This document shows positions 21,679-30,635 of a stretch of DNA of 64,000 bases, in pieces. Under the pieces are notes generated by a model. That model did no database searches, was not told where the DNA came from, and saw only the letters and a list, made by a program, of their open reading frames with translations. Numbering within the stretch: position 1 is the first letter of the stretch; each line of letters opens with the position of its first letter. The DNA comes from Halovibrio variabilis (GTDB lineage: Bacteria > Pseudomonadota > Gammaproteobacteria > Pseudomonadales > Halomonadaceae). The translations under genes and the position numbers were made by a program. Where the stretch lies: the NCBI RefSeq assembly GCF_007991175.1, contig NZ_BJXV01000011.1:62001-126000 (forward strand). Direction: 5' to 3'.

Positions 21679-23145
21679 ATGAAACCACCAAACGTCCTCG
21701 CAACTCGGCTTCACGCTAGCCGAGTCGCTTGGCTGTTGCTCGCCTGTGCGCTGTTGATTTTTCCTTCTCTAGCCTATGCCGCCGCCGGGCCCCTTGACCT
21801 TACCCTCTCGATTGCCGGTATCTCTTCTGTCGTGATCTTCGTGCTCGCCTATGCGTTGGTGATGAGTGAAGAGCTACTGCATATGCGTAAGTCAAAGCCC
21901 GTGCTGGTCGCCGCAGGGCTTATCTGGGCGATCGTTGCGTGGGTCTATGTACAAGCGGGAATGCCGGAAGAGGCGGAAACCGCCTTCCGCGAAACACTGC
22001 TTGAATACGCCGAGCTGCTGCTGTTTTTGCTGGTCGCGATGACCTATATCAATGCCATGGAAGAGCGCCGCGTGTTTGACGCACTGCGCTCGTGGCTCGT
22101 GCGTAAAGGTTTTAGCTACCGCAGCCTGTTCTGGATTACCGGGGTGATGGCGTTTGGTATTTCGGCGATCGCCAATAATATGACCACTGCCATGCTGATG
22201 TGTGCCGTGGTGCTCAAAGTAGCCGAGGGGGATAATAAATTCATCAGCCTTTGCTGCGTCAACGTAGTGGTGGCCTCTAACGCGGGCGGTGCCTTTAGTC
22301 CGTTTGGCGATATCACTACGCTAATGGTATGGCAGGCGGGCCAGGTGCCGTTTGAGGGTTTCTTCGCGCTGTTACTTCCTGCGGTGGTTAATTTCATGGT
22401 GCCTGCGGTGATCATGAATTTCTTTATTGCCAATCGTCAGCCCGCCTCGCTCAAAGAGAACGTCTGGCTCAAGCGTGGGGCGCGACGGATTATCGTGCTG
22501 TTTTTGATCACTGTGGCCATTTCGGTACTGTGCCACTCCGTGCTGCATTTACCGCCTGCCATGGGCATGATGTTTGGTTTAGGTCTATTGCAATTCTTTG
22601 GCTACTATCTGCGTCGTAGCCTGCCGCGCTCGCTTGAACGCAAGCGGGAGCGCTATTCGCGCCGCGGCGACTGGAAGAAGCTTGAGCAGCTGGGGAGCGT
22701 GGTACCGTTTGATATTTTCAGCCGTATTGCGCGCTCCGAGTGGGACACGCTGCTGTTCTTCTACGGGGTCGTTATGTGCGTGGGTGGCCTGGGCTTTATG
22801 GGCTATCTTAGCCTGCTTTCTGAAACGCTTTACGGCAGTTGGAACCCGGTGTGGGCCAACGTGGTGCTGGGGCTTATCTCGGCAGTGGTGGATAATATCC
22901 CGGTGATGTTTGCGGTGCTGTCCATGGCGCCGGATATGTCCGAGGGTAACTGGCTATTGATTACCCTAACCGCCGGTGTGGGGGGCAGCTTGCTCTCAAT
23001 GGGCTCAGCAGCGGGTGTTGCCCTGATGGGGCAGGCGCGCGGTATCTATACCTTTGCCGTTCACCTACGCTGGATGCCAGCCATTTTATTGGGCTACGCG
23101 GCCAGTATTGCGGCGCACCTATGGATTAACGGGGCACTGTTTTAA
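21679..23145 (+). CDS. nhaD: NhaD-type Na+/H+ antiporter
   Basis: Inner-membrane sodium (and lithium) exporter of the IT superfamily NhaD class, common in marine and halophilic gammaproteobacteria. 488 residues from ATG 21679 (an in-frame TTG lies five codons upstream). The N terminus looks like a signal-type segment ending LAYAAAGP, then about 12 helices. Family signatures visible are ISAIANNMTTAMLM, NAGGAFSPFGDITTLMVW, SAVVDNIPVMFAVLSMAPDM and GGSLLSMGSAAGVALMGQ. It is monocistronic, with a hairpin terminator downstream. It is one of the reasons for placing the window in a salt-adapted host. Confidence 0.93.
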   Translation: MKPPNVLATRLHASRVAWLLLACALLIFPSLAYAAAGPLDLTLSIAGISSVVIFVLAYALVMSEELLHMRKSKPVLVAAGLIWAIVAWVYVQAGMPEEAETAFRETLLEYAELLLFLLVAMTYINAMEERRVFDALRSWLVRKGFSYRSLFWITGVMAFGISAIANNMTTAMLMCAVVLKVAEGDNKFISLCCVNVVVASNAGGAFSPFGDITTLMVWQAGQVPFEGFFALLLPAVVNFMVPAVIMNFFIANRQPASLKENVWLKRGARRIIVLFLITVAISVLCHSVLHLPPAMGMMFGLGLLQFFGYYLRRSLPRSLERKRERYSRRGDWKKLEQLGSVVPFDIFSRIARSEWDTLLFFYGVVMCVGGLGFMGYLSLLSETLYGSWNPVWANVVLGLISAVVDNIPVMFAVLSMAPDMSEGNWLLITLTAGVGGSLLSMGSAAGVALMGQARGIYTFAVHLRWMPAILLGYAASIAAHLWINGALF

Positions 23146-23185
23146 GGCTCTTTGTCACTCAGTGTGGAATTAACTCTGCCAGCCT

Positions 23186-23222
23186 GATGGTAGCTCCCGT
23201 GGGAGGGAGCTTCAGCTCGCGA
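23186..23222. repeat. REP-like palindromic element
   Basis: A short element TAGCTCCCGTGGGAGGGAGCTTCAGCTCGCGAA with an internal GCTCCC/GGGAGC hairpin in the nhaD-CBS gap. The string resembles repetitive extragenic palindromes seen in pseudomonads and relatives. Only one copy was noticed in this window, so REP status is a suggestion. Confidence 0.4.
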
Positions 23223-23261
23223 ATGTTTTAAACGCTATTTTTAAGCACCGTATAGCCAACT

Positions 23262-23299
23262 GAAATACCCCTCACTGAGTTATCAATGAGGGGTATTTC
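23262..23299. terminator. Bidirectional hairpin between nhaD and the CBS-domain gene
   Basis: Perfect 13-bp stem GAAATACCCCTCA (23262-23274) / TGAGGGGTATTTC (23287-23299). The gap lies between two convergent genes and the stem ends in A- and T-rich arms, so it can serve both transcripts. Confidence 0.75.
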
Positions 23300-23327
23300 T
23301 ACTGTGTAGGTAAATAAAGCGTAACGA

Positions 23328-23927
23328 CTATAAGTCGTGGCCTGTGATGACCTGGCAAATTTCCGCAAAGCTCTTTGCCATAGGCACCGGATTAATCTCT
23401 ACACCCACGGCATTTTGTATATCGCTGGCGGAAATCAGCCCGCGAATGCTGAGTGCCTGATGAGCATTTTGCTCGGTAATTAATAGATGCTGATCGGTAA
23501 GCGTCTCCATCGATAGTACCAAGTCTTCAATCGTCAGTGACTTCAGCTGCGCAATAGGCATGGCACTGAGCTTGTGCCACGGAGTCATAATCATTTCAGC
23601 GCGGACCTCTTCGCGACTGAGGTCACGTTTTTGCATGGCAAGGTTAATTCGCCGCGAGCCAATCACCTCTTTTGAGGTAATGACGCCAATACAGTGTGCC
23701 TGGCTATCCATCACGAACAGCAGCCGTACCCCGCCGTGGCGCATCTTCAGGTGTGCCTCGTCGATGGGGGTATCGGCACCAATGGATTGAGGCGTCACCT
23801 GAGAGAAGTCGGTGAGAACGCTCATCGCAGGGCTGGACGGCGATAGCCGCTTCGCTGCAGGTTGCGTCAATAGGGGAGCTGAGCCTAATTGGATCAAAGG
23901 CTTTGGGGGAAATACAACTTGGTTCAT
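23328..23927 (-). CDS. CBS-domain protein
   Basis: 199-residue soluble protein with a pair of CBS domains and no recognisable partner domain. First CBS repeat around residues 40-95 (GGVRLLFVMDSQAHCIGVIT), second around 125-185 (EDLVLSMETLTDQHLLITEQ, then GLISASDI). CBS pairs bind adenosine nucleotides or similar ligands, so a sensory role is plausible; the target is unknown. GGAGGT is well placed before the ATG at 23927. It lies downstream of, and in the same direction as, a two-component system, with about 100 bases between them. Confidence 0.8.
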   Translation of the reverse strand: MNQVVFPPKPLIQLGSAPLLTQPAAKRLSPSSPAMSVLTDFSQVTPQSIGADTPIDEAHLKMRHGGVRLLFVMDSQAHCIGVITSKEVIGSRRINLAMQKRDLSREEVRAEMIMTPWHKLSAMPIAQLKSLTIEDLVLSMETLTDQHLLITEQNAHQALSIRGLISASDIQNAVGVEINPVPMAKSFAEICQVITGHDL

Positions 23928-24029
23928 CAGGGACCTCCATGTGGAGAAAAAGGCGAACCGTGGGTATCTGGTTCACCGTACAGCTCCACAGTTGCAGGTA
24001 ATTCTTATCGCAACCTTAAGAACCCATCA

Positions 24030-25412
24030 TCATGACACCGTTGAGGGCAGGCGCACCTTCACGCGTAAGCCTCCGTTGGGCGCATCGTCAAGCTCCAACG
24101 CGCCACCATGGCGCATCACAAGCCGCTCAACGATAGACAGGCCTAACCCTGAGCCCGCGCTCGGGCCCGCGCGTTGAAAGCGCTCAACGACTTTTTTACG
24201 TTCATCGAACGGTATGCCAGGGCCCTGGTCATCGACGATCAACTCAAACCCCTGTGCCGTCGCTGCCAGCGTAATGCTGATCGCGCTTTGCTCGGGGGAG
24301 TGCTGCATCGCGTTGCCGACCAAATTTTGTATCAAGGTTTCAATGGTGCCGGGTTCTTCCGGCATTGACCAAGCCGTGTGCTCATCGGCGTCTAGTACCA
24401 GCTGTTGGTCGCGTTCTGCCGCCAACGGCGACAGTTTAGCCAGACTTTCACGTACTTCGTTGAGTAAGTGAGTGCGGCGGTAGTCGGGCAGTGCGTCTTC
24501 TTCGGGGTCCAAGCGAGCGAGCGTCAGTAGCTGGGTAACCAGGCGTGTCGAGCGGGCAACGCCACTGCGCAGATGGCCTAATGCTTCCTGGCGATCCTCG
24601 GTATTATCGGCGGTCAGGGCATTTTGCGCGTGTAAATCAAGCACTGCCAAGGGGGTGCGCAGCTCATGGGCGGCATCGGCGATAAAGCGCTTTTCGCGCA
24701 CGCGCATTATACGGATTCGCTCTAACAGCCGGTTAAGCGCCCCGGCGATAGTGGCCAACTCATGGGGCAGGGGGCCAAGCGTCAGCGGCTGTAAGTTATG
24801 CGGGTCGCGATTACGAATCTGCTCGGCCATGCGCAACAGCGGGGTCAAGCCCCAGCCAATCGACCACCATAGCAGCGCGGTGAGCAGGGGGAGACCGACC
24901 AGGTCGGGCATCAGCGTGCGCAGCGCCACCGTCTTGATGATGGCTCCGCGCACATCTTCACGTTCGCTGACCACGATTCGCTGGTGGGTGTTCGCCACTT
25001 CCATGACATACATACGCCAATCGTAGTCGCCAATATGCTGGCTGGTGAAACCGGTGGGATACGCTGCCAAGGGCGCGTCGGGAGCACCGCTGGAACGCGC
25101 CAGCAAACGATCCTCTTCCCACACCTGGAAGGTCAACCTGCTTTCATAAGGATGCCTAGCCAAGCGCGTATTAGCTACTTCAGCACGTTCCAAGGCGTTT
25201 TCCAGGCTGTCGAGCAGCGTGTCGCGATAGGCGTCGGGCAATGAGGTCTGCAGTAAGCTCTCCAATAAACGCGCGTTTTGGATCAGGCTGGCATCGTGTA
25301 GTGCTTCGATTTCATAGGCGGCGTAGCGGTAGCTGATAAACCCAATCACCAGCATACTCAAACCAAACACCAGCAGCGCCAGGCCCAGCGTGCGTCGACG
25401 AATAGACGTCAT
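24030..25412 (-). CDS. Two-component sensor histidine kinase (QseC/TctE-like)
   Basis: Inner-membrane sensor kinase, 460 residues. N-terminal helix (LGLALLVFGLSMLVIGFISY), a periplasmic domain of about 120 residues, and a second helix region (PLLTALLWWSIGWGLTPLL). Then comes a HAMP-like linker, the H-box FIADAAHELRTPLAVLDLHA with the phosphorylated His, and the ATPase boxes LVGNAMQHSPEQ (N), VDDQGPGIP (G1) and GSGLGLSIVERL (G2). The ATG at 25412 overlaps the regulator's stop codon (ATGA), so the pair is translationally coupled. The stimulus is not readable from sequence. Confidence 0.93.
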   Translation of the reverse strand: MTSIRRRTLGLALLVFGLSMLVIGFISYRYAAYEIEALHDASLIQNARLLESLLQTSLPDAYRDTLLDSLENALERAEVANTRLARHPYESRLTFQVWEEDRLLARSSGAPDAPLAAYPTGFTSQHIGDYDWRMYVMEVANTHQRIVVSEREDVRGAIIKTVALRTLMPDLVGLPLLTALLWWSIGWGLTPLLRMAEQIRNRDPHNLQPLTLGPLPHELATIAGALNRLLERIRIMRVREKRFIADAAHELRTPLAVLDLHAQNALTADNTEDRQEALGHLRSGVARSTRLVTQLLTLARLDPEEDALPDYRRTHLLNEVRESLAKLSPLAAERDQQLVLDADEHTAWSMPEEPGTIETLIQNLVGNAMQHSPEQSAISITLAATAQGFELIVDDQGPGIPFDERKKVVERFQRAGPSAGSGLGLSIVERLVMRHGGALELDDAPNGGLRVKVRLPSTVS

Positions 25413-26089
25413 GAGCACCCGTCCTGGTCGGTTTTGTCCATGACATAACCGATGCCACGCAGAGTACGAATAAGATGAGGGAAAAATTTGCGGCGCAGAT
25501 GATGAACATGCACCTCAATAGCGTTACTTTCCACGTCTTCATCCCAGCCGTACACCAAGCGCGTGAGCGTATCGCGGGTGAATACCCGCCCTGGGTGGCT
25601 CATAAACTCTTGCAGGAGGGTCAATTCCCGACGCGACAATGCCACGGCTTGACCTTGGTAGCTGACACGCATGGTCAATGGGTCAAGTCGAATACCACGG
25701 CACTCCAGTGCACTGTTAACCTGGCCATTGCTTCGCCGTAGCAGGGCGCGCAGGCGGGCTTTTAACTCGGCGACTTCAAACGGCTTGGTGAGATAGTCGT
25801 CGGCGCCGGCATCCAACCCGGCAATGCGGTCATCGACGGCATCCCGGGCGGTCAAGACTAACACCGGCACGCGATTACCTTGGCGGCGAACGGCTTCAAG
25901 CATTTGCATGCCATCCATGCGAGGTAAACCCAGATCGAGAATAACCGCATCGAAGGGTTCGCCTTCTTTTAACGCCGCCAGCGCACTGACGCCATCGCTA
26001 AGATGATCCACCGTGTAATGCTCGGGCTTTAGCGCCAAGCGAATACCTGAGGCCAAACTAGGGTCGTCTTCTATCAATAATATACGCAT
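25409..26089 (-). CDS. OmpR-family response regulator
   Basis: DNA-binding partner of the kinase that follows. 226 residues. Receiver domain from MRILLIEDDPSLASGIRLAL, phospho-acceptor Asp in VILDLGLPRMDG, and conserved Lys in YLTKPFE. The winged-helix output domain contains LSRRELTLLQEF, GRVFTRDTLTRLVYG and SNAIEVHVHHLRRK. The ATG at 26089 starts the canonical receiver; the frame stays open 37 codons upstream but without family similarity. It is divergent from the acetyltransferase gene; the 154-bp gap should hold the promoters. Confidence 0.94.
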   Translation of the reverse strand: MRILLIEDDPSLASGIRLALKPEHYTVDHLSDGVSALAALKEGEPFDAVILDLGLPRMDGMQMLEAVRRQGNRVPVLVLTARDAVDDRIAGLDAGADDYLTKPFEVAELKARLRALLRRSNGQVNSALECRGIRLDPLTMRVSYQGQAVALSRRELTLLQEFMSHPGRVFTRDTLTRLVYGWDEDVESNAIEVHVHHLRRKFFPHLIRTLRGIGYVMDKTDQDGCS

Positions 26090-26243
26090 GGCCGGGCCTC
26101 CTCTAAAACAACCACCGCCACTAAACACTGAAAAGGCTGGCGTGGAAAGGCGCGTACCGTCAGGATAACGGTTATAGGCTGTGCGATAATAACCTAGCAC
26201 GCTTTCTCACTGTTTCGGCAGTCCGGCCTTTGGTTGAATCCCC

Positions 26244-27170
26244 ATGCAGCATCAGCACGTCTCAAGCGTTGTATGCGCTACCCCTTGTCCACCGTTACGG
26301 CGGCGTGATGCGCTATTACAGCTAGCGGCAGCCCACGACCCTGCTATGCAACAAGCGCTCAGCACGGCGCTAAAGCCGATGGCGGATGCGACAGACGACG
26401 CGTGGCAGGGGCTCTGGGTAACTCAGCAGGCGGGCCAGCTAACCGGCGCTATCTGGGTGCAGCGCTTGCCCATGAAGTTTGCGCAGCTATGGTTACCGAA
26501 AGCCGAAGGGCCGAAGGTTGATACCCTGTTACGTGCGGCCCACCAGTGGGTAAAAAAGCAAGATATTCGACTCTGCCATGTGGTGCTTTCACCAGAGGCT
26601 ACTTTTTCCGAGACCGTTCTGCTCGACCACGGGATGCAACGGTTGGCCTGTTTGCAGCATTTAATCGGCAGCAGCGACCAGCGGTTGTGGGTAAAACAAC
26701 CAGCGTCATTGTCATTAATGGCGTTTAACGAGCTTTCCAACGCAGAACAGCTTGCCCTATTGGCAGCGGTGGGACACGATTCGTTAGATAGCCGCGCCCT
26801 GCGCGAGATACTCTCGGTACAAGAATTATTAGCGGGTTTTTACCAACAGGACCCGCAGGCACCGCAGCATTGGTACGCGGTTGGCTATCGAGGGGTTATC
26901 GTGGGCGTACTGTTGTTGGCGCCCCATGCCGCGACAGGCCGGTGGGAGTTAATGCTAATGGGGCTGAAGCCTGAATGGCGGGGGCAAGGTTTGGGCCGTG
27001 CGCTATTGAATAAAGCCCTGTACCTTGCCCAGCAAGCAGGGGCGAGGGAGGTCACGCTAGCGGTGGACGCGGTCAATTTACCCGCCAAGCGGCTGTATCA
27101 GCAGGCAGGTTTTATGCGCTATACGCAGCAGCGTTTATTCGCCTGGAAAGGCAATGCTGATAGGCGCTAA
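26244..27170 (+). CDS. GNAT-family N-acetyltransferase
   Basis: 308-residue protein whose C-terminal half is a GNAT acetyltransferase: acetyl-CoA loop LKPEWRGQGLGRALLNKALYLA around residues 245-266, followed by VTLAVDAVNLPAKRLYQQAGF. The N-terminal half looks like a degenerate second GNAT fold (WVTQQAGQLTGAIWVQRLPM). The substrate is unknown. It is transcribed away from the two-component system. Confidence 0.8.
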   Translation: MQHQHVSSVVCATPCPPLRRRDALLQLAAAHDPAMQQALSTALKPMADATDDAWQGLWVTQQAGQLTGAIWVQRLPMKFAQLWLPKAEGPKVDTLLRAAHQWVKKQDIRLCHVVLSPEATFSETVLLDHGMQRLACLQHLIGSSDQRLWVKQPASLSLMAFNELSNAEQLALLAAVGHDSLDSRALREILSVQELLAGFYQQDPQAPQHWYAVGYRGVIVGVLLLAPHAATGRWELMLMGLKPEWRGQGLGRALLNKALYLAQQAGAREVTLAVDAVNLPAKRLYQQAGFMRYTQQRLFAWKGNADRR

Positions 27171-27311
27171 TCACCAAAATAAGACGACAATAGCCGTCAA
27201 CGGTTGAATAGCCGCGTTTAGTAGCATTTTCTTGCGCTTTGCGTTGCCGGTATACTAGTTCTATACGCACGTCTTAGCGGTGCATCGTCACTAGTGGCGC
27301 TACCGCATAGG

Positions 27312-27419
27312 GTTTGAGACCGTAGTTGAAACTGTAGTTGAGACCGTAGTTGAGACAGTAGCTAAGACCGCAGCTAAGACCGCAGCTAAGACCGTAGCTG
27401 AGACAGAGGTTGAGAAAAA
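27312..27419. repeat. 12-bp tandem repeat array (about nine units)
   Basis: Nine imperfect head-to-tail copies of a 12-bp unit with consensus AGTTGAGACCGT, ending about 30 bases before the cytochrome start. The two inner variants (GTTGAGACC and GCTAAGACC) alternate in blocks, the pattern of slippage and local duplication. Because 12 is a multiple of 3 the array is open in several frames, but no coding role is supported. Confidence 0.9.
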
Positions 27420-27452
27420 ACGTTTTATGACAATACTCAAGAGGTGGTGAGA

Positions 27453-28316
27453 GTGAAAGCTAAGCTGATCATGAGCGGGCTGGCGGCCCTCGGCTTCATG
27501 GCGGGCACATCGAGTGTTTATGCCCAAGATGACGCTGCACGTGATGCGATTGCCGAGCGTTTGGCGCCGGTAGGGCAACTCTGTTTACAAGGCCAAGACT
27601 GTGGCACGGCTGCTGCGCCGGCTAGCGATAGCAGTAGCAGCGGCGGTGATATCGACGCCGAGGGCATCTACGGCAACGTATGTAGCGCCTGCCACGAATC
27701 AGGCGCCGCGGGTGCGCCCATTCGTGGTGATGAAGAAGCCTGGGCTGAGCGTACTGAGCAAGGTTTTGCCATGCTGCTAGACCACGCTATTAATGGTATC
27801 GGCGCCATGCCTGCTCGTGGTGGCAACCCCAACCTTTCCGATGAGGAGATGGAGGCAGCGGTTGCCTATATGGTCGAGCCCGTGATGGACGTGCCTGAAT
27901 TAGACGGTGGCGATGAAGCTGCTTCTGAAGCGTCAGCGACCGAAGAGGGAGCTGCTGAAGACACCGCTGCTACTGAAGAGGAAGCCGCAACAGAAGAAAT
28001 GGCGGCTAACGGCGATGCGGCGAGTGGCGAAGAAGAAGCCGCGGCCAGCGAAGAAGCCAGTGGTGGCAGCGGCTTAGACGGCGAAGCGCTTTATGCAAGC
28101 TCTGGCTGTGCCGCCTGCCATGATAGCGGTGCTGCTGGTGCTCCAGTGAAGGGCGATTCAGACGCCTGGGCGGCGCGTTTAGAAAAGGGTGCGGATGCGC
28201 TTTATGCCAGCGCCATTAATGGCATTGGTGCCATGCCGGCTAAAGGCGGCAACCCCAACCTTTCTGATGAAAAAGTGATGGCTATAGTCGATTATATGAT
28301 GGCGGAAGCCCAGTAA
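27453..28316 (+). CDS. Di-heme cytochrome c5 family protein
   Basis: Secreted or membrane-attached electron carrier with two cytochrome c5-like domains. 287 residues. Signal peptide ends about SSVYA-QDD. First heme motif CSACH at 77-81 with Met ligand in GIGAMPARGG; second CAACH at 219-223 with Met in GIGAMPAKGG. The two domains are near copies, joined by a very acidic, low-complexity linker (about 150-205, rich in Ala, Glu and Thr). GTG 27453 is preferred because GAGGTGG sits just upstream; in-frame GTGs at 27444 and 27447 overlap that ribosome-binding site. A 12-bp repeat array occupies the leader. Confidence 0.9.
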   Translation: MKAKLIMSGLAALGFMAGTSSVYAQDDAARDAIAERLAPVGQLCLQGQDCGTAAAPASDSSSSGGDIDAEGIYGNVCSACHESGAAGAPIRGDEEAWAERTEQGFAMLLDHAINGIGAMPARGGNPNLSDEEMEAAVAYMVEPVMDVPELDGGDEAASEASATEEGAAEDTAATEEEAATEEMAANGDAASGEEEAAASEEASGGSGLDGEALYASSGCAACHDSGAAGAPVKGDSDAWAARLEKGADALYASAINGIGAMPAKGGNPNLSDEKVMAIVDYMMAEAQ

Positions 28317-28353
28317 CGGCACACAGCACAGCAGGCTCATCGCTTAGCTATCT

Positions 28354-28389
28354 TATCCACAGGGTGTTTTCGTCACCGCCCTGTGGATA
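28354..28389. terminator. Bidirectional hairpin between the cytochrome gene and rep
   Basis: Perfect 11-bp stem TATCCACAGGG (28354-28364) / CCCTGTGGATA (28379-28389), followed by TTCTTTT, between two convergent genes. The arms contain a perfect DnaA box (TTATCCACA) and a one-mismatch partner facing it. Confidence 0.75.
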
Positions 28390-28400
28390 TTCTTTTGTAT

Positions 28401-28428
28401 AAGCTCGGTTTTTAAAGCTCGGTTTTTA
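28401..28428. repeat. 14-bp perfect tandem repeat
   Basis: AAGCTCGGTTTTTA occurs twice head to tail (28401-28414 and 28415-28428), with a degenerate third start (AAGCCCAGCTTTAA) after it. It lies between the hairpin and the rep stop; the T-runs may belong to the terminator region. Confidence 0.8.
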
Positions 28429-28469
28429 AAGCCCAGCTTTAAGTTTTCCGCTTTATAAACCCTGCTTGA

Positions 28470-30539
28470 TCACCCCAGCAGCGAACGTAGCCCGGCAATG
28501 GCGTCTTTGCCGCGGGCCTGCTTTTTCTCTGGGTCTTCTTTATCCGCGCGACCTTCCCACTCTAAATCCTCTCCAGGCAACTCGTCTAAAAAGCGGCTAG
28601 GCGCACAGTCCATTAACTCGCCGTAGGCTTTACGCTGGCGGGCAAGGGTCAATGTGAGCGTGCGCCGCGCCCGGGTAATGCCTACATAGGCCAACCGCCG
28701 CTCCTCCTCCACGGTGCCTACCTCAATGGCGTTACGATGGGGCAGCAGGTCTTCCTCTAAGCCCATCAAATAGACATGCGGAAACTCCAGGCCTTTTGAG
28801 GCGTGCATGGTGAGCAGCTGCACGCGGTCGGAGTCATCCTCTTCCGCCTGCTGCTCCAGGATATCGCGCAGCACCAGGCGTGAAATGGCCGCTTCCACGC
28901 CGTCGGTTTCGGTCTCAGTGGAGGCAGTATCGTCTTCCGGGTCGCGGTTAAGCGACTTTTCCAACTGATCGATCAAGATCCACACATTGGCCATGCGCCG
29001 TTCGGCGACGGTGGGCGCGCTGGCGTTTTGATACAGCCACGCCTCGTAATCCATATCCCGCAGCATGTCGCGAATGGCGGCAATGGCATCGCCTTGATCC
29101 ATGCGCTTACGCACGCCGTCGAGAAAGTGGGTAAAGCGCGATAGCCGCTCCACGGCCCGAGTCGGCAGCACCTGCTCCAACCCCAGTTCATGGCAGGCGG
29201 CAAACAGCGAAATCGAGCGCTCGGTGGCGTAGTTGGCAAGTTTCTCTACGGTGCCAGGGCCCACTTCGCGGCGCGGCACGTTCACAATGCGCAAAAAAGC
29301 GTTGTCGTCGGCGGGGTTAATCAGCAGGCGCAGGTAGGCCATGGTGTCTTTAATCTCGTTGCGCGAGAAAAACGACTTACCACCGGAGAGCTTGTAAGGA
29401 ATTTGGTAGTGCTGCAGCTTAAGCTCCAACAGCCGCGCCTGGAAGTTGCCGCGATAAAGCACCGCAAAGTCGCGCCACTCGGCCTTCTCCTTGATGCGCC
29501 GGGTAAGCATTTCGCTGGCAACCCGCTCAGACTCGGCCTCTTCATGGCGATTCACGATCACCCGAATAGCCGCGCCGTCGCCCATATCGGACCACAGGGT
29601 CTTCTCATAAACGTGGGGGTTATTGGCGATCAGCGTGTTGGCGGCGCGCAGTATGGTGGCGGTAGAGCGGTAGTTCTGCTCCAGCTTGATCACTTTCAGG
29701 CGCGGGAAATCTTCCCCCAGGGTAATCAGGTTTTCAGGCCGTGCGCCACGCCAGGCGTAAATCGACTGGTCATCATCGCCCACCACGGTAAAGGTTGAGC
29801 GCTCCGCCATTAAAAGTTTCACCAGCAGGTACTGGGAGACGTTGGTGTCCTGGTACTCATCCACCAGCATGTAGTGGATTTTGCGCCGCCAGCGCTCTAG
29901 CGCTTCCGGGTCGCGCTGTAGCAGCACCACCGGCAGCAGAATCAGATCGTCAAAATCCACCGCGTTGTAGGCTTTTAAATGGCGCACGTAGGCTTCATAC
30001 ACCCTTGCCGCAAAATGCTCATCGTCGTCCGCGGCAAACGACAGCGCGTCGCTGGGCAGCACTAAATCGTTCTTCCAGGTTGAAATTTTGCTCTGTACGG
30101 CGTTGATCTGCTCGGCATCTACCTGGGCGTCTTTGTTCATCAAATCGCGCAGCAGCGCCTTGGCGTCTTCCGGGTCAAACAGCGAAAAACCCGGCTTGTA
30201 GCCGAGGGTTTTCAGCTCGCTGCGAATAATATTCAGCCCCAGGGTGTGGAAGGTGGAGACCGTCAGCCCATGGCCCTCTTTGCCGTGGAGCATCTGGCCC
30301 ACGCGCTCTTTCATCTCCCGGGCGGCTTTGTTGGTAAACGTTACCGCCGCAATCTTACGAGCGCTCATGCCACATTCCTGCACCAAATAGGCAATTTTGG
30401 TGGTGATCACGCTGGTTTTCCCCGACCCTGCACCCGCCAACACCAGGCAAGGGCCATCGATATAACGCACCGCTTCTTGCTGGCGCGGGTTGAGCCCTTT
30501 AATACGGCTAAGAATGCTCTTGGGCGTGGCAGGCGTCAT
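28470..30539 (-). CDS. rep: ATP-dependent DNA helicase Rep (UvrD/Rep superfamily 1)
   Basis: 3'-5' helicase that helps replication forks pass bound proteins. 689 residues (E. coli Rep 673). Motif I AGAGSGKTSVIT, motif Ia TFTNKAAREMKERV, motif II DEYQDTN, motif III GDDDQSIYAWRGA, motif V TMHASKGLEFPHV, motif VI VGITRARRTLTL. Rep rather than UvrD by its N terminus (LNPRQQEAVRYIDGPCLVLAG) and FSLFDPEDAKALL. Start taken at the ATG at 30539; the frame stays open to 30815 but that part overlaps the divergent trmL and lacks similarity. Confidence 0.93.
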   Translation of the reverse strand: MTPATPKSILSRIKGLNPRQQEAVRYIDGPCLVLAGAGSGKTSVITTKIAYLVQECGMSARKIAAVTFTNKAAREMKERVGQMLHGKEGHGLTVSTFHTLGLNIIRSELKTLGYKPGFSLFDPEDAKALLRDLMNKDAQVDAEQINAVQSKISTWKNDLVLPSDALSFAADDDEHFAARVYEAYVRHLKAYNAVDFDDLILLPVVLLQRDPEALERWRRKIHYMLVDEYQDTNVSQYLLVKLLMAERSTFTVVGDDDQSIYAWRGARPENLITLGEDFPRLKVIKLEQNYRSTATILRAANTLIANNPHVYEKTLWSDMGDGAAIRVIVNRHEEAESERVASEMLTRRIKEKAEWRDFAVLYRGNFQARLLELKLQHYQIPYKLSGGKSFFSRNEIKDTMAYLRLLINPADDNAFLRIVNVPRREVGPGTVEKLANYATERSISLFAACHELGLEQVLPTRAVERLSRFTHFLDGVRKRMDQGDAIAAIRDMLRDMDYEAWLYQNASAPTVAERRMANVWILIDQLEKSLNRDPEDDTASTETETDGVEAAISRLVLRDILEQQAEEDDSDRVQLLTMHASKGLEFPHVYLMGLEEDLLPHRNAIEVGTVEEERRLAYVGITRARRTLTLTLARQRKAYGELMDCAPSRFLDELPGEDLEWEGRADKEDPEKKQARGKDAIAGLRSLLG

Positions 30540-30635
30540 GGCGTGGGTGATCCTCTGCGAGAGTTGCTGGGCGATTTCGATTACAATCGGCGGCGCTTGG
30601 TCAATGCATAATGGGCAAACAATAGGCAGGTGGCG

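Noticed and set aside
27312..27419. CRISPR array
   Set aside because: Units are 12 bp head to tail without spacers, and no cas genes are present. The same applies to the 8-bp repeat at 62182-62221.
27300..27578. Minus-strand open frame coding a repetitive Thr-Val-Ser/Ala peptide
   Set aside because: The repetition comes from the 12-bp tandem array, it overlaps the cytochrome gene, and it has no ribosome-binding site or family match.
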